NCBI GenBank assembly: GCA_003241895.1
Contig: QBLY01000002.1
Span: forward strand, 124,001-188,000
Source of the DNA: Lysobacteraceae bacterium
GTDB taxonomy: Bacteria; Pseudomonadota; Gammaproteobacteria; Xanthomonadales; Xanthomonadaceae
Direction: 5' to 3'
DNA: 64,000 nucleotides
Below the pieces are notes generated by a model, which worked only from the letters and a program-made list of their open reading frames with translations, had not been told where the DNA came from and ran no database searches. The position numbers and the translations under genes are program-made. Position 1 is the first letter of the stretch; each line of letters starts with the position of its first letter. This document shows positions 26,944 through 35,467 of the stretch, one piece after another.

Positions 26944-28214
26944 TCGCGCTGCCGCACATCGCGCTGCGCAGCCTGCGCAACCGCGCTTTCACGGCCGTGC
27001 TGACCGTGCTGTCGGTGGCGTTGAGCGTGATGCTGCTGGTGGGGGTGGAGCGCGTGCGCGTGGATACGCGCGAATCCTTCCTGCGCAGCCTCTCGGGGAC
27101 CGACCTGATCGTCGGCGCACGCTCGCATCCGGTTCAACTGCTCCTGTACTCGGTGTTCCGCCTGGGCGAGCCCACCAACAACCTCGATTGGGGCGCCGTC
27201 CAGCGCCTGCAGTCCGATCCGCGCGTTGCCTGGGTGGTGCCCCTGTCGCTGGGCGATTCGCATCGAGGTTTCCGCGTGGTCGGCACCGCACCGGACTACT
27301 TCACCCGCATCGGCTATGCCGGCGGGCGAAATCTCGAGTTCGCGTCGGGGCGCACTTTCCCAGGAGGCACCGGCGATGGCTTATTCGAGACGGTACTGGG
27401 CGCGGACGTGGCGCAGACCCTGCGCTACCGGCTGGGCGACCAGATCGTGCTGGCCCACGGCACCGCCCGCGTGGCCGTGCAAAAGCACGATGACCGGCCG
27501 TTCACCGTGATCGGCGTGCTGGCCCGCAGCGGCACCCCGGCCGACCAGGGCGTGTTCGTTTCGCTGCCCGCCATCGAGGCCATCCACCTGGATTGGCGCG
27601 GTGGTACCCGCATCGCCACTCATGGCGGCGAGGCCGCCATTGATCCGGCTCGGCTCCAGCCCACCAGTGTGTCGGCGCTCTTCGTGGGCCTGAAGGCAAG
27701 GCGCGACACGTTCACGATCCAGCGCGAGGTCAACACGGCCCCGGAAGAGCCGCTGACGGCGATTCTGCCAGGGGTTGCGCTGCAGCAGCTATGGGGCCTT
27801 CTGGGCGGCGTCGAGCGCGCGCTCAAGCTCGCCGCCGCCGCCGTGGTTGCGGCAGCGCTGATGGTGCTGCTGACCACCACCCTGGCCACCTTGAACGAAC
27901 GTCGTCGCGAGATGGCGATACTTCGCTCGGTTGGCGCCGGTCCCCGGCATGTCTTCGGCCTGCTGCTGCTCGAAGCCGGCGGGCTGGCCTTGGCAGGCGG
28001 CCTGGTGGGACTGGTGCTGCTCGAACTGGGGCTTCGCATCGCTGCGCCAGTGCTGCAGGCGAACTACGGCCTCTTCCTGCCGCCGCGTTGGCCCGCGCCG
28101 GACGAACTGCGCCTGGTCGCCGGCGTGCTTGCCGCCGGCGTAGGCGTGGGCCTGCTGCCGGCGATCGTGGCATGGCGGCGATCTGTGCAGGACGGCATGA
28201 CGGTGCGGCAGTGA
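26940..28214 (+). CDS. FtsX-like ABC permease
   Basis: 424 aa with the MacB/LolE layout: one N-terminal helix (FTAVLTVLSVALSVMLLVGV), a periplasmic domain of about 240 residues, then three C-terminal helices (AAAAVVAAALMVLLTTTLATLNERRREMAILRSVGA, LLLLEAGGLALAGGLVGLVLLELG, and a last one). The NERRREMAILRSVGA block is the conserved coupling region. In this operon it presumably acts on the ZrgA-like protein or another periplasmic zinc carrier. The direction and substrate are unproven. Start overlaps the ATPase stop. Confidence 0.9.
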   Translation: MIALPHIALRSLRNRAFTAVLTVLSVALSVMLLVGVERVRVDTRESFLRSLSGTDLIVGARSHPVQLLLYSVFRLGEPTNNLDWGAVQRLQSDPRVAWVVPLSLGDSHRGFRVVGTAPDYFTRIGYAGGRNLEFASGRTFPGGTGDGLFETVLGADVAQTLRYRLGDQIVLAHGTARVAVQKHDDRPFTVIGVLARSGTPADQGVFVSLPAIEAIHLDWRGGTRIATHGGEAAIDPARLQPTSVSALFVGLKARRDTFTIQREVNTAPEEPLTAILPGVALQQLWGLLGGVERALKLAAAAVVAAALMVLLTTTLATLNERRREMAILRSVGAGPRHVFGLLLLEAGGLALAGGLVGLVLLELGLRIAAPVLQANYGLFLPPRWPAPDELRLVAGVLAAGVGVGLLPAIVAWRRSVQDGMTVRQ

Positions 28215-28231
28215 GATTCCCTGGAGCAATG

Positions 28232-28720
28232 ATGAAAATTCTGATGAACGCCTGCCTTGCGGCTTTTTTCGCCGCTGCCTCCGTCGCGCAGGCACAGACG
28301 CCACGCGAGATCGACTGGCTGGAGCTGATGCCGCCGGAGGATCTCAAGGCGCTCGAGGCCATGGGCGAGATCGACCATGGCGGCGTGATGCAGAACGAAG
28401 CGCTGACCAGCACCAAGACGGTGGCGAAAATGAACGGCGCCAAGGGAAAGATTCCGGGCTACATCGTCCCGGTGACCTTCGACGACCGCGGCCACATCAC
28501 CGAACTGTTCCTGGTGCCCTATTTCGGAGCCTGCATCCACTTGCCGCCACCGCCCCCCAATCAAATCATCTACATCAAGCCCAGGAAGGCCCTGCCGCCC
28601 AGCCAGATATGGGACGCCTATTGGGCCATCGGCACCGTTCGGATCGCCAAGACCGAGAACGAGATGGCGCTGTCGTCCTACTCCATGGACTTGGAACGCA
28701 TCGAGATCATCGACGAATAG
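28232..28720 (+). CDS. DUF3299 periplasmic protein
   Basis: 162 aa. Signal peptide (ILMNACLAAFFAAASVAQAQ), then the DUF3299 domain: IDWLELMPPEDL, IPGYIVPVTFDDRG, TELFLVPYFGACIHLPPPPPNQIIY with the conserved Cys-Ile-His. DUF3299 proteins are regular partners of ZrgA-type zinc operons; no reaction is assigned. The CIH site could bind metal. Two ATG codons are adjacent; 28232 has the better distance (5 nt) to GGAG. Last gene of the operon. Confidence 0.85.
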   Translation: MKILMNACLAAFFAAASVAQAQTPREIDWLELMPPEDLKALEAMGEIDHGGVMQNEALTSTKTVAKMNGAKGKIPGYIVPVTFDDRGHITELFLVPYFGACIHLPPPPPNQIIYIKPRKALPPSQIWDAYWAIGTVRIAKTENEMALSSYSMDLERIEIIDE

Positions 28721-28807
28721 AGCGCCGAGTAGCCACTAGGGGCGAGCCCATGGGGACACGCTTCACCCAGAAACGGCCTTGGTTGATCTGCGTACGCCAG
28801 TGTTTCG

Positions 28808-30067
28808 TCATCGGGCCCACCTCGGGAACGGATCGGCAAGGCGCTGCCAGGCCGAGGCGCCGCTCGCCATTTCTGCGTCGGTCAAGAGGCAGATATCCAA
28901 CTGCGCGCGCAATGCCGGCTCGTCGATGCCAATGCCGATCAGGGCCAGCTCCTGCCTTCGGTCTCCCCAGATCGGGTCCCACAGCTTCTGCATCGCAGCG
29001 AACTCGCGTGGATCATCAACATCGCTGGCATCGGGCAGCGGCGCGGTCAGCGGGTCACCGCCGAGGATCGCGGCGTTCTCCAAACCCTCGTCCACGCGGT
29101 CGCGGCTGGCGAACCAGAAGCCGGCGGCCTGGTGCTGCACGGCGCCGCCCACGGTGGAAAGTTCACCCACCCAATCCATCCTGGACGCCAGCCAGAAGAA
29201 GCCCTTGCTGCGCAGTGCGCCGCCCATGCCGCCTTCAACGAACCCAAGCAGGCGGGCCGGATGGAACGGGCGCCTGGCCCGATACACGAAACTGGTGATG
29301 CCGTAAGCCTCGGTTTCCGGCGTGTGTTCGCCGCGCAGCTCCTTCATCCAGCCCGGTGCCAGCTGGGCCTTGATGTAGTCGAACTTGCCCGTGCCCATCA
29401 GCGTGGCCAAGGGCAGCTTGCCGAAACGGGCTTCGTGCAGGGTCGCATCGCGGTTCAGGGCGCGCAGCACCTGCTTGGTCTGGGCGGTCTTCGCAGCGCC
29501 GGCCCGGTCGGTTTTGTTGATCACGATTACATCGGCGAACTCCACCTGATCCGCGAGCAGGTTGACCAGGCCGCGTTCGTCTTCTTCGCCGGCAACCTGA
29601 CCGCGCTCATGCAGCCGCTCGGGCGAGCAGAAGTCGGAGATGAAGGTATCCGCGTCCACCACCGTCACCATGGTGTCGATGACGGCGACGTCCGACAACG
29701 AGAACCCGTCCTCGTCGCGCACCGAGAACGCCGCCGCGACCGGCATCGGCTCGGAGATGCCGGTCGATTCGATCAGCAGATAGTCGAAGCGGCGCTCGTC
29801 GGCGAGGCGCCTGACCTCCTTGCGCAGGTCTTCGCGCAGCGTGCAGCAGATGCAGCCATTGGAAAACTCGATCAACTGTTCCTGGGTGCGGGAAAGCTCT
29901 GCCCCGCCGTCGCGCACCAGCGCGGCGTCGATGTTGATCTCACTCATGTCATTGACGATCACCGCAACCCGCAGGCCCTCGCGGTTGTGCAGGATGTGGT
30001 TGAGCAGGGTGGTCTTGCCGGCGCCCAGGAAGCCGGAAAGCACGGTGACAGGGAGGCGGGAGTTCAT
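28808..30067 (-). CDS. zigA: CobW/COG0523 zinc-chaperone GTPase (ZigA-like)
   Basis: 419 aa. GTPase of the COG0523 family that delivers zinc or related metals to target enzymes during zinc shortage. P-loop GFLGAGKTT at 12-20, metal motif CICC at 71-74, Walker-B-like [11 protein letters not shown] and base-recognition NKTD. A C-terminal CobW_C domain follows ([18 protein letters not shown]). The N-terminal extension in the open frame crosses the operator, so ATG 30067 is used. A second Zur-type operator lies 20 bp upstream. Convergent with the ZrgA operon, 87 bp apart. Confidence 0.92.
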   Translation of the reverse strand: MNSRLPVTVLSGFLGAGKTTLLNHILHNREGLRVAVIVNDMSEINIDAALVRDGGAELSRTQEQLIEFSNGCICCTLREDLRKEVRRLADERRFDYLLIESTGISEPMPVAAAFSVRDEDGFSLSDVAVIDTMVTVVDADTFISDFCSPERLHERGQVAGEEDERGLVNLLADQVEFADVIVINKTDRAGAAKTAQTKQVLRALNRDATLHEARFGKLPLATLMGTGKFDYIKAQLAPGWMKELRGEHTPETEAYGITSFVYRARRPFHPARLLGFVEGGMGGALRSKGFFWLASRMDWVGELSTVGGAVQHQAAGFWFASRDRVDEGLENAAILGGDPLTAPLPDASDVDDPREFAAMQKLWDPIWGDRRQELALIGIGIDEPALRAQLDICLLTDAEMASGASAWQRLADPFPRWAR

Positions 30068-30086
30068 CGGGTGCACTCGTCTTGGA

Positions 30087-30103
30087 ATGTTATAACATAA
30101 CAT
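30087..30103. promoter_or_regulatory. Zur-type operator 2 (bidirectional)
   Basis: ATGTTATAACATAACAT, a near-perfect palindrome whose last 16 bases are identical to operator 1 at 25630-25645. It sits 20 bp before the CobW GTPase gene on the minus strand and 27 bp before the GTG of the 82-aa gene on the plus strand. Confidence 0.88.
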
Positions 30104-30129
30104 CCTAATCGCCCCTGAGGAGCCTTGCC

Positions 30130-30378
30130 GTGACCGCACCCCCCGCGCCCCGCGGCGCCATCGTTGTCCCCGATTCCTGGGAGCAATGGCGACACTGCAT
30201 CGAAGTGGACTGCCGGCTGGCGCTCACACCGGCGTTCGTCGCCGAAAGGCGGGCTGAGCTGGCCGACGCCAGCCATTTCCGCACGCGCCAGTTCATCGCG
30301 CTTTACGGCGATGCGCACCGCCTCAACGTGCTGGCGTGGTTCCAACGCGCGGCAGCCCAAGGCGGTGCCGGGACATGA
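30130..30378 (+). CDS. 82-aa protein of unknown function, Zur-controlled
   Basis: 82 aa, not recognised. Starts at GTG 30130 with a strong GAGGAG 7 nt upstream, so expression is well supported. Soluble, Trp- and Arg-rich ([16 protein letters not shown], then [25 protein letters not shown]). Two Cys and two nearby His could bind metal, but no known motif is formed. Its stop overlaps the start of the DUF1826 gene (ATGA), and the Zur-type operator lies just upstream, so it very likely acts in the same zinc response. Confidence 0.72.
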   Translation: MTAPPAPRGAIVVPDSWEQWRHCIEVDCRLALTPAFVAERRAELADASHFRTRQFIALYGDAHRLNVLAWFQRAAAQGGAGT

Positions 30379-31025
30379 CGTCGATGCACGAGGCCACGGC
30401 GCAGGCGGCCGAAACGGACGACGTCGCAAGCCTGGAGCATCTGGCCGAGGTCAGGGCACCCGGCGCCGCGCTGCGCGTGCGGCGGCGACGTCTGGACCCG
30501 GCGATCATCGCTTTCGTCTCGGCGCAGCAGGTGCTGATGCCGCGCCAGCGGCTCTTCACGCTGGGGCATGGCGAGGCGTTGGAGCCGGCGTTGGACGCCC
30601 GGCTGGACCAGTTCCTGGATCGCCGCTGGTTCGGCTATGCCGCCTGGCGCGCGGACCTGTTGGGATTGGTCGCCCTGGCAAGACGGCTGGCCAGCGGGCC
30701 TTCCCTGCGCGTGCGCATCGAAACCGTCGCCAGCAACAGCTGCCGGCTGTTCCACTCCGACCAAGTGGCGCTGCGCATGATCACAACCTACCGCGGACCC
30801 GGCACCGAGTGGTTGCCGGCGTGCGCGGTGGACCCGCAGGCACCTTCACGCCACGACAACCAGCATGTACGCGACATGTCGCGACTGCAGCGGCTGGCGC
30901 CGGGTGACGTGGCGCTGATGAAGGGCGATCGCTACCCCGGGAGCGACAACCCCGGGCTGATGCACCGTTCTCCTCTTGCAGGCCCGGAGCAGCCGCGCAT
31001 CGTGCTGGCCATCGACCTGGACTGA
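30375..31025 (+). CDS. DUF1826 family protein
   Basis: 216 aa. Matches DUF1826: SNSCRLFHSDQVALRMITTYRGPGTEWLP, then a C-terminal stretch DVALMKGDRYPG and MHRSPLAGPEQPRIVLAIDLD. The pattern of H, D and R residues (FHSDQ, MHRSP) suggests a cupin-like or oxygenase-type metal site, but no function is known. DUF1826 genes often neighbour CobW GTPases in Zur regulons. ATG 30375 overlaps the preceding stop. Convergent with the propeller-amidohydrolase, 2 bp apart. Confidence 0.8.
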   Translation: MTSMHEATAQAAETDDVASLEHLAEVRAPGAALRVRRRRLDPAIIAFVSAQQVLMPRQRLFTLGHGEALEPALDARLDQFLDRRWFGYAAWRADLLGLVALARRLASGPSLRVRIETVASNSCRLFHSDQVALRMITTYRGPGTEWLPACAVDPQAPSRHDNQHVRDMSRLQRLAPGDVALMKGDRYPGSDNPGLMHRSPLAGPEQPRIVLAIDLD

Positions 31026-31027
31026 CC

Positions 31028-34000
31028 TCAATGCGCGTGCGCTGCGTTCGATTTCGGGCAGTGGCAGGGCGCCGTGGGGCCGTACTCGATGCCCATCTGC
31101 ACGCCGTTGCCGCTGCGCTGCCAGAAGAACACCGGCGCCGGCCGCTGCTTGCCGCCGATCTCGGCCATGGTGGTGGCGTCGAACAGGCGGCCGTTCACCA
31201 TCACCATCGCGGTGTCGGCGCTGTGCTGGATCTTCTCCAGCGGGTTGCCGTCCACCACCGCCAGGTCGGCGCGCTTGCCTACTTCGATCGAGCCCACTTC
31301 CCTGGCCAGGCCCAGGTAGCCGGCGCCGTCGATGGTGGCGGCGCGCAGCGCTTCCCAGGGCGTGAAGCCGCCCTGGGTGAGCGACCAGATTTCCCAATGC
31401 GGCGCCAGGCCCTGCAGCTGGCCGTGGCCGCCCACCAGGATCGGCGTGCCGTTGTCGCGCAGCTTCTTGGCGGCCTTGGCCACTTCGACGTGGTAGTAGT
31501 CCCAGTCGGGCGCGGTTTCGCGGCGCACGGTCTGGCCGTACAGCGAGTTCTTGGGGAAGAAGCGCAGCAGGCGCTCGTTCTCCCAGACGTTGTCGCGCGC
31601 GTACCAGTAGCGCTCGGCGTTGAGGCCGCCGTAGCTCACCACCAGGGTGGGCGTGTTGCCCACGTCGGTGTTGCGCCACAGTTCGGTCACGTCGCGGTAC
31701 AGCGGCGCCACCGGGATGTTGTGCTCCACGCCGGTAACGCCGTCCACGATCATGGTCATGTTGTGCTGGAAGGTGCTGCCGCCTTCCTCCACCACCAGCA
31801 TGCCCAGCTCGCGCGCGGCCTGGTTGATCTGCTGGCGCTGGTCGCGCCGCGGCTGGTTGTAGCTTTTCACCGAGAAGGCACCGTTCGCCTTCATGCGCCG
31901 CAGGTGGCCGCGCGCATCCTCGATCGAGTTCACCACCGCCTTGAAGTCGCCGTCGGCGCCGTAAAGGATGGTGCCGGTGGAGTAAACGCGTGGGCCCACC
32001 ATGAGGCCGGCCTTCACCAGTTCACTTTGCGAGAACACGAACTCGGTGGTGGCCGACGGGTCGTGCATGGTGGTGATGCCGAAGGCGAGGTTGGCGCTGT
32101 AGGCCCAGTTGGCCTGCGGGATGACGCCTTGGCCGAAGTGCGCCGCATGGGCATGCACGTCCACGATGCCCGGGAAGACGGTCTTGCCGGTGATGTCCAC
32201 TTCGCGCGCGCCGGCCGGGATGGCCACGCTGCCGCGCTTGCCGACCGCGACGATGCGCTCGCCGCTCACCACCACCACGCCGTCCTCGATCACTTCCTGC
32301 GCGCTGTTGGCGTCGCGCATGGTCACCACGCGGCCGCCCACCAGGGCGAAGGTGTCGGTGGGTCGGTCGGTGGGCAGCCGCAGGCCCACTTCAACGCCGG
32401 CATCGGCCTTGCCGCCGGCAAGCGCGCGGCTGTGGTAGCGGTTGCCCACCATCCAGTGCAGCGATTTCGAGTCCGCGCCCCAGTGCAGGTAACTGCCCAT
32501 GTCGGTGCCCAGCGCGGTCACCGGCACGGCCTTGGTGTCCTTGCTGAGCTCGATGCTGCCGCCGGTCATCGGCAGCGGCGCCACGTAGCCGTTGAACAGT
32601 TCGGTGAAGGCCACCGAGCGGCCGTCCGGGCTGATGGCCACGTGGTCCACGTACTTGAGGCTGAAGACTTCGCGCGGCTGCTCGCCGTTGAGGCCGACGC
32701 TCTGCAGCTTCTTTTCCAGGCCACCGCCGGTGAGGAAGTACACGCGCTTGCCGTCGGCCGAGAACTGCGGGTCGGCGCCGTTGCGCGCCACCTGCACGGC
32801 GTCGCCGCCGGCCGCGGGCATCACGAACACGCCGCGCACGCCGCTCCACAGGCTGCCGGTCAGGCCGCCGCCGCCCTGGCGTGAATACACGATGCGGCTG
32901 CCGTCTTGCGAGAAGCGCGGGCCGTAGTAGAAACCGGGCTGCGTGGTAAGCGCGCGCGACTGCCCCGTGGCGAGGTCCATCTCGCGCACGGCGCCCATCT
33001 TCTCGTCCGACCACGTGGTGTAGAGCAGCCTGCGCCCGTCGGCGCTGAAAGCCGGCTGGTACTCGAAGCCCGCCGCGTCCGCGGTCAGGCGCCTGGGTTC
33101 ACCGCCCGGCAGCGTCCTGGTCCACAGCTGGCCCACCGCGTGGAAGACCATCGTCTTGCCGTCGGGGCTGGTGGCCACGTCGCGGATCATCTTCGGGCTG
33201 AACGCGTCGCCGTCGAATGCCTGGTCGAAGCGCAGCGCCGGCATCACCGTCTGCGACACCTCGGCGGTGAAGGGCACCTGGGTGGGCTTGCCGCTGGCCA
33301 TGTCCACGTTCCACAGCTTGCCCTGGGCCCAGATCACCACCGCTTTGGAATCGGACGTCCAGTCGAAGTTGGGGTAGGGGCCGAAGATCGCCCACGCTTC
33401 CTGCTGGTCGTGCGACAGGCCGTCCCACACGGGACGCGATTCACCCGACGCCAGGTCCAGCACGTGCAGCACGGTCTTGTCGCGCACGCGCTTCACGAAC
33501 GCCAGCGACTTGCCGTCGGGCGACGGCTGCGGCCGCACCGCGCCGCCGGCGCTGGACACCACGCTTTCGATCTCGCCGGTTTCGCGGTCGAGGCGGCGGA
33601 TGGCGTAGATCATGTCGTGTACGTTGCGGTTGTATTCGAAGCCGCCGCCCGGGCTCATGTCCTCGGAGAAATAAATGTAGCGGCCGTCGGGCGACAGGGC
33701 CGGCTCGCCCTGGTCCTGCTGGTCGTTCTTGCGCTTGGTCAGCTGCAGGCCGGTGCCGCCGTCGCGGTGGTAGAGCCACAGCTCACCCGCGCCCAGCGAG
33801 CGCTGCGACGTGAAGTGCTTGCGGCCCACCAGGTACTGGCCGTCGGGCGTCCAGGCGGGGTTGTTGAGCAGGCGGAAGTCTTCCTTGGACACGGCGGTGG
33901 CGCCGCTGCCGTCGGCCTTCATGCGCCACAGGTTGTTGCCGCCGCCGCGGTCGGAGGTGAACGCGATTTCCTTGCCGTCGGGCGAGAAGCGCGGCTGGAT

Positions 34001-34270
34001 GTCCCACGACGCGCCGCTGCTAAGGCGCTTGGCGCTGCCGCCTGCCGCCGGCAGCACGTACAGGTCGCCCAGCATCGAGAACACGATCTGGCGGCCGTCG
34101 GGGCTCAGGTCGAGGTCAAGCCAGGTGCCTTCGTCGGTGCTGAAGCGCACCGTCTTGCCCTTGGCGTGCGCGGCATTGACGTCCCATTTGGGCTCCGGGG
34201 CCCCCGCGGCGTTCGCGCCGATGCAAAGCGTGAGGCAAACAGCGAGCGCAAGCGGACGACGGGACGACAT
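31028..34270 (-). CDS. Exported TolB-type propeller/amidohydrolase fusion
   Basis: 1080 aa. Signal peptide (LALAVCLTLCIGANA), then residues about 40-640 made of TolB/WD40-like repeats (LSPDGRQIVFS, FSPDGKEIAFTSDR, LSPDGRYIYFSED, FSADGRRLLYTT and more), then a C-terminal amidohydrolase domain. That domain has PGIVDVHAHAAHFG (HxH) near residue 710 and ILVGGHGQLQG as a later His site. Proteins of this architecture are described only as periplasmic amidohydrolases; the substrate is unknown, perhaps peptides or amides. The C-terminus ends PCHCPKSNAAHAH, a short Cys/His tail. ATG 34270 has GGAG 6 nt upstream. Confidence 0.88.
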   Translation of the reverse strand: MSSRRPLALAVCLTLCIGANAAGAPEPKWDVNAAHAKGKTVRFSTDEGTWLDLDLSPDGRQIVFSMLGDLYVLPAAGGSAKRLSSGASWDIQPRFSPDGKEIAFTSDRGGGNNLWRMKADGSGATAVSKEDFRLLNNPAWTPDGQYLVGRKHFTSQRSLGAGELWLYHRDGGTGLQLTKRKNDQQDQGEPALSPDGRYIYFSEDMSPGGGFEYNRNVHDMIYAIRRLDRETGEIESVVSSAGGAVRPQPSPDGKSLAFVKRVRDKTVLHVLDLASGESRPVWDGLSHDQQEAWAIFGPYPNFDWTSDSKAVVIWAQGKLWNVDMASGKPTQVPFTAEVSQTVMPALRFDQAFDGDAFSPKMIRDVATSPDGKTMVFHAVGQLWTRTLPGGEPRRLTADAAGFEYQPAFSADGRRLLYTTWSDEKMGAVREMDLATGQSRALTTQPGFYYGPRFSQDGSRIVYSRQGGGGLTGSLWSGVRGVFVMPAAGGDAVQVARNGADPQFSADGKRVYFLTGGGLEKKLQSVGLNGEQPREVFSLKYVDHVAISPDGRSVAFTELFNGYVAPLPMTGGSIELSKDTKAVPVTALGTDMGSYLHWGADSKSLHWMVGNRYHSRALAGGKADAGVEVGLRLPTDRPTDTFALVGGRVVTMRDANSAQEVIEDGVVVVSGERIVAVGKRGSVAIPAGAREVDITGKTVFPGIVDVHAHAAHFGQGVIPQANWAYSANLAFGITTMHDPSATTEFVFSQSELVKAGLMVGPRVYSTGTILYGADGDFKAVVNSIEDARGHLRRMKANGAFSVKSYNQPRRDQRQQINQAARELGMLVVEEGGSTFQHNMTMIVDGVTGVEHNIPVAPLYRDVTELWRNTDVGNTPTLVVSYGGLNAERYWYARDNVWENERLLRFFPKNSLYGQTVRRETAPDWDYYHVEVAKAAKKLRDNGTPILVGGHGQLQGLAPHWEIWSLTQGGFTPWEALRAATIDGAGYLGLAREVGSIEVGKRADLAVVDGNPLEKIQHSADTAMVMVNGRLFDATTMAEIGGKQRPAPVFFWQRSGNGVQMGIEYGPTAPCHCPKSNAAHAH

Positions 34271-34431
34271 GGGCAACTCCATTCCAGGGATCCACGGATG
34301 CTAGGCGAAGCGCACTCCCGGCGACCAGGCCGAAGGTCATGGGCGGGCAAAAGCGTGAGCCGGTTGGCGTTATTCAATATCCAATGGGAACAAATGCTTG
34401 CGCCTGCCCCGGACCTGCACGACAGTGGGTG

Positions 34432-35352
34432 ATGGTTCCCCCCCGCGCCATGCCCCTGATGTTTTCGCGCGCCGCCGCGTTCGCTGCGGCCACGGCGTGT
34501 GCGCCGGCGTGGGCGGCTTCATCGCCCTTCACGCTGGCCGCGTGGTTTTCGATGGGTGCGACCCTGGCCCTGGCGGCGGCCCTGCTGATCTGCTGGATCG
34601 TGCTGCACGAGCGCGTGGCGCCGCGTTCGGCCTGGCAGCCGTTCGCCATCACGGCGGCGATGGTCACGCCCGTGGTGGGCTTCATGGCGGGACGCTGGCC
34701 ACTGGTGGCGCTGGCCTTGTCCCTGGCGGCCCTGGCCTGGGGACTGCTGATGGTGCACCGGCTGTCGTCGCGCATGCGGCACCTGCTGGAGGAGCGCGAC
34801 CGCGCGCGCGCCGCCGCGAGCAAGGCCAAGCAGGATTCCGAGCGGGATGCGCTCACCGGCGCGCTCAATCGCGCCGCGTGGCGCCTTCGCCTGGAGCAGC
34901 TGGCCAGCGACGGCGGCGCCATGCAGCCGCCGCGCGCGCTGTCGGTGCTGTTCTTCGACATCGACCTGTTCAAGCTGATCAACGACAGCCTGGGCCACGG
35001 CGTGGGCGACGACTGCCTGCGCGCCGTGTCGGCCACCGTTGCCGCCGAGCTGCGCGGTGGCGACGTGCTGGGGCGCATGGGCGGCGAAGAGTTCGCGGTG
35101 GCGCTGCCGGGTGCCAAGCGCATCCACGCCATCGCCGTGGCCGAGCGTATCCGCGTGGCGGTGCAGGGCCACTGCCGCACCGTGGGCGAAGAAGTGGTCG
35201 AGCTGACGGTGAGCATAGGCGCCGCTGAATACCTAGGCACCGACGAATCCCTGGACGCGGTGGTCGACCGATCCGATCGCGCCATGTACCGGGCCAAGGA
35301 TTCGGGGCGGAACATGGTGGTGGCCGACACCGCCGTCCCCGCCGGCTCCTGA
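34432..35352 (+). CDS. Membrane diguanylate cyclase (GGDEF)
   Basis: About 306 aa. Makes the second messenger c-di-GMP. Three or four N-terminal membrane helices (FSMGATLALAAALLICWIVL, ITAAMVTPVVGFMAG, LVALALSLAALAWGLLMV), a short coiled segment (LEERDRARAAASKAKQDSERD), then a GGDEF domain: DALTGALNRAAW, FFDIDLFKLINDSLGH and active-site GGEEF. An RxxD inhibitory site (RGGD) lies five residues before GGEEF, so product feedback is expected. No sensor domain is recognised in the membrane part. The start is uncertain (ATG 34339, 34384, 34432 or 34450); none has a clear RBS. Confidence 0.9.
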   Translation: MVPPRAMPLMFSRAAAFAAATACAPAWAASSPFTLAAWFSMGATLALAAALLICWIVLHERVAPRSAWQPFAITAAMVTPVVGFMAGRWPLVALALSLAALAWGLLMVHRLSSRMRHLLEERDRARAAASKAKQDSERDALTGALNRAAWRLRLEQLASDGGAMQPPRALSVLFFDIDLFKLINDSLGHGVGDDCLRAVSATVAAELRGGDVLGRMGGEEFAVALPGAKRIHAIAVAERIRVAVQGHCRTVGEEVVELTVSIGAAEYLGTDESLDAVVDRSDRAMYRAKDSGRNMVVADTAVPAGS

Positions 35353-35467
35353 ATCGCGTTTCGTAGCGCTGCCCGCCCATCCCGACTGTCCGGCCCCCGG
35401 GGCTGGACGGGTTACCGCCGGCTGGGCGTAGACTGGACCAAAGGGGCGCGGGACGACAGGGGCGGTC

